26,363 nucleotides of DNA from VBCK01 sp035511515 (lineage in GTDB: Bacteria; Pseudomonadota; Gammaproteobacteria; Burkholderiales; Burkholderiaceae_F): NCBI GenBank assembly GCA_035511515.1, contig DATKFG010000017.1, positions 1 through 26,363 of the forward strand. Direction: 5' to 3'. Shown here piece after piece: positions 21,938-26,363 of the stretch. Position numbers and translations under genes: made by a program. A model generated the notes under the pieces. The model saw only the letters and a program-made list of their open reading frames with translations. It was not told the DNA's origin and did no database searches. Each line of letters starts with the position of its first letter. The stretch's first letter is position 1.

Positions 21938-22351
21938 ATGGCCCCTTCAATCGACCGGATCGACCACGTTCACGTCTTCGTGTCCGATCGAGAGCGCGCC
22001 GAGCGCTGGTACCTGGACGCCCTCGGCCTGCAGCGGGTGCCCGACCTGGAGTTCTGGTCGATGGAGGCGGGTGGCCCGCTGACGGTCTCGAACCAGGCCG
22101 GAACCGTTCACCTGGCCCTGTTCGAGCGGCCGGCGCAACCGTGCCGGTCGACCATTGCACTGGCGGTCGGCAAGGACGAGTTTCTGGCCTGGCGGTTGCA
22201 TCTGACCCGGCTGCTGGGGCAAGCCCCCGAATTGCAGGATCATCAGATCGCGTGGTCGATGTATTTTTCCGACCCGGACGGCAATCCATACGAAATCACC
22301 TCGCACGACTACGTGGCGCTGGAGCCGAAGCTGCGGCGCGAAGGCCACTGA
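21938..22351 (+). CDS. VOC (glyoxalase/bleomycin-resistance) superfamily protein
   Basis: The 137-residue protein starts at the ATG at 21938 after a strong Shine-Dalgarno GGAGGAA (21928-21934). Two beta-alpha-beta-beta-beta modules are seen: IDRIDHVHVFVSDRERAERWYLDALGL at the N-terminus and a C-terminal SMYFSDPDGNPYEITSHDY. Candidate metal ligands are His10 and the Glu of PYEI. Members include glyoxalase I, extradiol dioxygenases and antibiotic-binding proteins, so a specific reaction cannot be named. It stands alone, divergent from the HIT-like gene and convergent with the kinase gene. Confidence 0.88.
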   Translation: MAPSIDRIDHVHVFVSDRERAERWYLDALGLQRVPDLEFWSMEAGGPLTVSNQAGTVHLALFERPAQPCRSTIALAVGKDEFLAWRLHLTRLLGQAPELQDHQIAWSMYFSDPDGNPYEITSHDYVALEPKLRREGH

Positions 22352-22380
22352 AGCGGGGCCGCTCGCAGGGCCGCACAAGG

Positions 22381-23406
22381 CTAGGCGACCAGCGCCGGCT
22401 CCTGCATGGCGGCGATCTGCTCGCGCAGCTCCAGGATGCGCGCCTCCCAGTAGCGCGGCGAATCGAACCACGGAAAGGCGGCCGGGAACGCCGGGTCGTG
22501 CCAGCGGCGCGCGATCCATGCGGAATAGTGGATCAGCCGCAGCGTGCGCAGCGCCTCGACCAGGTGCAGCTCGTGTGGATTGAATTCGGCGAAGTCCTCG
22601 TAGCCGGCCAGCAGATCCGAAAGCTGCCGTTGCATCTCCTGGCGGCTGCCGGACAGCAGCATCCACAGATCCTGCGCGGCCGGCCCCAGCCGGCTGTCGT
22701 CGAAGTCTACGAAATGAGGCCCCGGCTGTGCGCCCACGTCGGTCCACAGCAGGTTGCCTTCGTGGCAGTCGCCGTGCAGCCGCAGGTGCCGGAATCGGCC
22801 GGCGCGGTCGAAGCAGCCGCGCGCCTCCACAATGGCGTCGCGCACGACGCCGCGGTACACGTCCAGCAGATCGGGCGGTATCCAGCCGGCCTCGATCAGA
22901 AAGGCGCTGGGCTCGACGCCGAACGTTTCGACGTCCAGTGACGGCCGGTGCCGATAAGTGGCGGTCGAACCGACCGCGTGCAGCCGTCCCAGAAAACGCC
23001 CGATGCGCTCGAGCACCGTGCGGTCCGACAGCTCCGGCGCGCGCCCCCCGCGGCGCTCGAACACGGCGAACCGAAAGCCCCCGTACGCGTGCAGGGTGCG
23101 CTCGCCGATGGCCTGCGGCGCCACGGCCGGCACCTCGGCCAGCGCCAGCTCGGCCACGAACGCGTGCTCCTCCAGGATTGCGGCGTCCGTCCAGCGGTCC
23201 GGACGGTAGAACTTGACCACCACCGGTGCCACGCGGGCAGCGCCGGGGCCCTCCAGGCCGACCTGGAAGACCCGGTTCTCGTAGCTGTTCAGGGCCATCA
23301 ACTGGCCGGACGTGGACAGACCGATCGAGTCGACCGCATTCAGGATCAGATCCGGTGTCAGGCCGGCAAACGGCGCGGCAGCGGTCGGATGGGAGGTATT
23401 GGCCAC
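22381..23406 (-). CDS. srkA: SrkA/YihE-type stress-response Ser/Thr kinase
   Basis: The 341-residue protein has an aminoglycoside-phosphotransferase-like kinase fold. It shows LNSYENRVFQVG (39-50), Lys65 in VVVKFYRPDRW, the catalytic loop HGDCHEGN (211-218, Asp213) and the metal-binding DFDDSRLGPAAQDLW (234-248). These match E. coli SrkA (YihE, RdoA), which protects against programmed death after stress and Cpx activation. Its protein targets are not well known. Lengths agree (328 in E. coli). Upstream (72 bases) is the divergent magnesium-type ATPase gene, so a shared control region at 23407-23478 is possible. Confidence 0.92.
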   Translation of the reverse strand: MANTSHPTAAAPFAGLTPDLILNAVDSIGLSTSGQLMALNSYENRVFQVGLEGPGAARVAPVVVKFYRPDRWTDAAILEEHAFVAELALAEVPAVAPQAIGERTLHAYGGFRFAVFERRGGRAPELSDRTVLERIGRFLGRLHAVGSTATYRHRPSLDVETFGVEPSAFLIEAGWIPPDLLDVYRGVVRDAIVEARGCFDRAGRFRHLRLHGDCHEGNLLWTDVGAQPGPHFVDFDDSRLGPAAQDLWMLLSGSRQEMQRQLSDLLAGYEDFAEFNPHELHLVEALRTLRLIHYSAWIARRWHDPAFPAAFPWFDSPRYWEARILELREQIAAMQEPALVA

Positions 23407-23430
23407 GGCGGAAGCTTAACCGCCGGTGTG

Positions 23431-23461
23431 CGACCCGGTCATCACAGGCCGGACCGGGTCG
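23431..23461. promoter_or_regulatory. 10-bp perfect inverted repeat between srkA and the MgtA-type gene
   Basis: CGACCCGGTC (23431-23440) and GACCGGGTCG (23452-23461) are exact reverse complements around an 11-base loop, inside a 72-base divergent region. It may be a regulator operator, or a hairpin in the leader of the ATPase mRNA ending 17 bases before its ATG. No MgtL-like leader ORF fits in this short space. Confidence 0.5.
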
Positions 23462-23478
23462 TGGTAAAAGCGGGCTCC

Positions 23479-26271
23479 ATGGATACCCAGACCGCGAGAC
23501 TTAGCCTGCTGCGCGAGCTGTATGCCGGGTTCGTGCGGGCCCGCGGCATTTCGCGCCATTTCCGGCGCTTCACGCTGTTCGAATCGCTGCTGCGCGACAC
23601 CGCATCGCGGGAGGCGCTGCCGCCGCTGGCCGATGTACTGCGGAAGGCATCCGCGATGGGCCCCGAGCAGGTGCTGGCGATGCTCGGCAGCCATCCCAAC
23701 GGGCTGACCGAATCGCAGGCCGCCGAGATCCGGATGCGGGTCGGGCTGAACGAGGTCGGCCACGACAAGCCGTTGCGCTGGTACGTGCACCTGTGGCACT
23801 GCTATCGCAACCCGTTCAACGTACTGCTGACGTTCCTGGCGGGGATCTCGTATTACACGGAGGACGTGCGCGCCACCATCGTGATCGGTGCGATGGTGCT
23901 GCTGTCCACGCTGGTCCGGTTCTTCCAGGAGACGCGCTCGAACAAGGCGGCCGATCGGCTCAAGGAGATGGTCAGCACCACCGCGACGGTGCTGCGCCGC
24001 GACCCGGCCGAGATTGCCGCCGACGAGGCGCGCCGCTACTTCCAGGCCGTGTTGCGCCCGAAGCCGCCACGCCGGGTCGAGATTGCGCTCAAGCGCCTCG
24101 TGCCGGGCGACGTCGTGGCGTTGTCCGCCGGCGACATGGTCCCGGCCGACATCCGCCTGCTGTCCGCCAAGGACCTGTTCATCAGCCAGTCGGCCATGAC
24201 GGGCGAGTCGCTGCCGGTGGAGAAATTCGCCGAGCACCGGGGCCCTCCCACCGGCAACCCGCTGGAGCTGGACAACATCGCGTTCATGGGCACCAACGTG
24301 ATCAGCGGCACGGCCATCGGCGCCGTGGTGACCACCGCCAACCAGACGTATTTCGGCGCGCTCGCACAGAAGGTCACCGCGGCTGCCCCGACCACGAACG
24401 CGTTCCAGGCCGGCGTGAACAAGGTGAGCTGGCTGCTGATCCGTTTCATGCTGGTGATGACGCCGATCGTGCTGGTGCTCAACGGCTTGACGAAGGGCAA
24501 TACGCTCGAGGCATGGAGAGACGCGTTTCTGTTCGCGCTGTCGATCGCGGTCGGCCTGACGCCCGAGATGCTCCCGATGATCGTGACCTCGACGCTGGCC
24601 AAGGGGGCGGTGTACCTGTCGCGCAAGAAGGTGATCGTCAAGCGCCTGGACGCGATCCAGAACTTCGGCGCGATGGACGTGCTGTGCACCGACAAGACCG
24701 GAACGCTGACGCAGGACAAGATCTTCCTGTCGCGCACGTGCGGCGCTTTCGGCGAGGACTTCGACACGGTGCTGGAGTACGCCTACCTGAACAGCTACTA
24801 CCAGACCGGGCTGAAGAACCTGCTCGACGTGGCCGTCCTCGAGCACGTCGAGGTGCACCGCGAGCTGTCGGTCGCCACCGCCTTTCGCAAGGTCGACGAG
24901 ATCCCGTTCGACTTCAACCGCCGACGCATGAGCGTGGTGGTGGCCGAACAGGATCAGCATCACCTGCTGATCTGCAAAGGGGCGGTCGAGGAGATCCTGG
25001 CCGTATGCACGCGGGTGCAGCACGGCGGGGCCACCGAGGCGATCACCGAGGAGACGCTCGCCAAGATGCGAGAGCTGACGGCGGACCTGAACGAGGAGGG
25101 CCTGCGCGTGGTCGCGGTCGCGGTCAAGGAGATGCCCCCGATACGCGAAACGTATGGGCTGCGCGACGAATGCGATCTGACGCTGGTCGGCTACATCGCG
25201 TTCCTGGATCCGCCCAAGGAATCGACGGCGCCGGCGCTCAAAGCGCTGGCCGACCACGGGGTGGCGGTGAAGATCCTGACCGGCGACAACCACCTGGTGA
25301 CGCGCAAGATCTGCAAGGAGGTCGGGCTGCAGACCAGCGGCATCGTGCTCGGTTCGGACATCGAGACGATGAGCGACGAACTGCTGGCCGGCGTGGCCGA
25401 GGAACACAACGTGTTCGCCCGTCTGACGCCGACCCACAAGGACCGCATCGTGCGGGCGCTGCGCTCGCGTGGCCACATCGTCGGGTTCCTGGGCGACGGC
25501 ATCAACGACGCGCCGGCCATACGCACCGCGGACATCGGCATATCGGTCGACAGCGCGGTGGACATCGCGAAGGAGGCGGCCGACATCATCCTGCTCGAGA
25601 AGAGCCTGCTGGTGCTGGAGCAGGGAGTTCAGGAGGGGCGGCGCACGTTCGCCAACATCCTGAAGTACATCAAGATGACCGCCAGCTCGAACTTCGGCAA
25701 CGTGTTCTCGGTGCTGGTGGCGAGCGCCTTCCTGCCGTTTCTGCCGATGCTGCCGCTGCAGCTGCTGGTGCAGAACCTGCTGTACGACATCTCGCAGACT
25801 GCGATCCCGTTCGACAATGTCGATCCCGAGCTGGTGCAACAGCCGCAGCGCTGGCGTGCGGACGACATCGGCCGCTTCATGATCGTGTTCGGACCGGTCA
25901 GCTCGGTGTTCGACATCTGCACGTTTGCGGTGATGTGGTTCGTGTTCGGTGCCACCACCGAGGCGGCCGCGCCGCTGTTCCAGGCCGGCTGGTTCCTGGA
26001 GGGGCTGGCCACCCAGACGCTGATCGTGCACATGATCCGCACCCAGAAGTTGCCCTTCATCCAGAGCCGGCCGGCAACCGCGCTGTTGCTGATGACGATC
26101 GCCATCGTCGTGTTCGGGATGCTGATCGTGACCGGCCCGATGGCGCACGTGTTCAAGTTCGCGCCCCTGCCGCCGTCGTATTTCCCGTGGTGGGCCGCGA
26201 TGATCGTCGGCTACGTCGTGCTGACCCAGCTGGTCAAGACCTGGTACCTGCGCCGCTACGGGTGGCAGTAG
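23479..26271 (+). CDS. mgtA: MgtA/MgtB-type P-type ATPase (magnesium import)
   Basis: The 930-residue protein, from the ATG at 23479, is slightly longer than E. coli MgtA (898). An N-terminal cytoplasmic segment precedes the first membrane pair. Actuator TGES (241-244), the M4 segment GLTPEMLPMIV (about 358-368), the phosphorylation site DKTGTLT (Asp405) and the hinge GDGIND (672-677) are intact. About ten membrane helices are visible, with M5/M6 near NFGNVFSVLVAS and LPLQLLVQNLLYD. P3B pumps of this type bring Mg2+ into the cytoplasm under limitation. No mgtC gene is beside it. Earlier in-frame starts back to 22948 lie in the divergent kinase gene and are rejected. The closest E. coli gene is mgtA; MgtB is indistinguishable by eye. 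Confidence 0.94.
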   Translation: MDTQTARLSLLRELYAGFVRARGISRHFRRFTLFESLLRDTASREALPPLADVLRKASAMGPEQVLAMLGSHPNGLTESQAAEIRMRVGLNEVGHDKPLRWYVHLWHCYRNPFNVLLTFLAGISYYTEDVRATIVIGAMVLLSTLVRFFQETRSNKAADRLKEMVSTTATVLRRDPAEIAADEARRYFQAVLRPKPPRRVEIALKRLVPGDVVALSAGDMVPADIRLLSAKDLFISQSAMTGESLPVEKFAEHRGPPTGNPLELDNIAFMGTNVISGTAIGAVVTTANQTYFGALAQKVTAAAPTTNAFQAGVNKVSWLLIRFMLVMTPIVLVLNGLTKGNTLEAWRDAFLFALSIAVGLTPEMLPMIVTSTLAKGAVYLSRKKVIVKRLDAIQNFGAMDVLCTDKTGTLTQDKIFLSRTCGAFGEDFDTVLEYAYLNSYYQTGLKNLLDVAVLEHVEVHRELSVATAFRKVDEIPFDFNRRRMSVVVAEQDQHHLLICKGAVEEILAVCTRVQHGGATEAITEETLAKMRELTADLNEEGLRVVAVAVKEMPPIRETYGLRDECDLTLVGYIAFLDPPKESTAPALKALADHGVAVKILTGDNHLVTRKICKEVGLQTSGIVLGSDIETMSDELLAGVAEEHNVFARLTPTHKDRIVRALRSRGHIVGFLGDGINDAPAIRTADIGISVDSAVDIAKEAADIILLEKSLLVLEQGVQEGRRTFANILKYIKMTASSNFGNVFSVLVASAFLPFLPMLPLQLLVQNLLYDISQTAIPFDNVDPELVQQPQRWRADDIGRFMIVFGPVSSVFDICTFAVMWFVFGATTEAAAPLFQAGWFLEGLATQTLIVHMIRTQKLPFIQSRPATALLLMTIAIVVFGMLIVTGPMAHVFKFAPLPPSYFPWWAAMIVGYVVLTQLVKTWYLRRYGWQ

Positions 26272-26341
26272 GCCGAACCGGGCACGCCGCGTGCGCCCGG
26301 TGCACGAGGTCGGCCTTCGTCATCGCGATGGGTGTCGGTAC

Positions 26342-26363
26342 TTGACATGCAAGCAATTACCTG
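26342..26363 (+). promoter_or_regulatory. Possible -35 element of a gene beyond the window
   Basis: TTGACA (26342-26347) is followed by ATGCAAGCAATTACCTG up to the window edge, an AT-richer patch that could begin a promoter or operator. The -10 element would lie outside. The stretch 26272-26341 has no gene and no clear T-tailed terminator for the ATPase gene. Confidence 0.35.

Noticed and set aside
22948..23478. Extended N-terminus of the MgtA-type ATPase to 1107 residues
   Set aside because: The extension lies antisense to the SrkA-type kinase gene, is unlike MgtA, and the ATG at 23479 gives a normal-length protein.
23416..26148. A 910-codon open frame on the minus strand opposite the MgtA-type gene
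   Set aside because: The plus strand encodes a full P-type ATPase with all motifs. The antisense frame is rich in His, Arg and Gln with no recognisable domain, as expected of the complementary frame in GC-rich DNA.
1..26363. CRISPR arrays, tRNA or rRNA genes, IS ends and prophage genes
   Set aside because: Read through for spaced direct repeats, cloverleaf-like ends, transposase motifs and terminal inverted repeats; none were seen.

Overview
The window is about 26 kb of GC-rich chromosome. It is densely packed, many genes are joined by 4-base ATGA or GTGA overlaps, and no rRNA, tRNA, IS element or CRISPR array is visible. Gene content and order point to a betaproteobacterium, most likely Burkholderiales: birA-coaX-SPOR in a row, a D-amino-acid transaminase and a DUF493 gene in the neighbourhood of lipB-lipA, and RND-type (NodT) lipoprotein channels. 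The species cannot be named from sequence alone.

Left part (1-7458, all on +): a 5'-truncated surface lipoprotein with six Asp-box (BNR/sialidase-type) repeats; a PCu(A)C periplasmic copper chaperone; then a five-gene efflux operon (TetR regulator, lipoprotein HlyD-type adaptor, ABC ATPase, ABC-2 permease, NodT outer-membrane channel). A perfect 18-bp palindrome between -35 and -10 elements in front of the TetR gene is a likely autoregulatory operator.

Centre left (7531-9879): a minus-strand TPR plus HD-GYP protein (c-di-GMP phosphodiesterase type) is divergent from a tiny gene for a 50-residue peptide ending in a double/triple-glycine motif and a hydrophobic hexapeptide. This pair is the most unusual item in the window and could be a peptide-sensing c-di-GMP module (inference).

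Centre (9880-17716): on the minus strand, lipB-lipA (octanoyl transfer and lipoyl synthesis), and further upstream a ferredoxin, alpha/beta hydrolase, D-amino-acid transaminase, DUF493 run. Between the two runs lies a block of about 4 kb: on +, a MepK-like zinc peptidase, a small secreted protein, a degenerate GspE/PilB-like ATPase with ruined nucleotide-binding motifs and a PilT-like ATPase with intact ones; on -, cyanase; and on +, a 54-residue membrane protein. The block looks inserted into a commonly contiguous lipoate gene group.

Right part (17717-26363): a divergent promoter region, then birA-coaX-SPOR on +; on -, a soluble HIT hydrolase, an isoprenylcysteine-methyltransferase-like membrane protein and a membrane-anchored HIT-like protein; a VOC-family protein on +; SrkA-type kinase on -; and a complete MgtA/MgtB-type P-type ATPase on + with a 10-bp inverted repeat just upstream. 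The last bases carry a TTGACA element that probably belongs to the next gene. No gap between genes exceeds about 300 bases.
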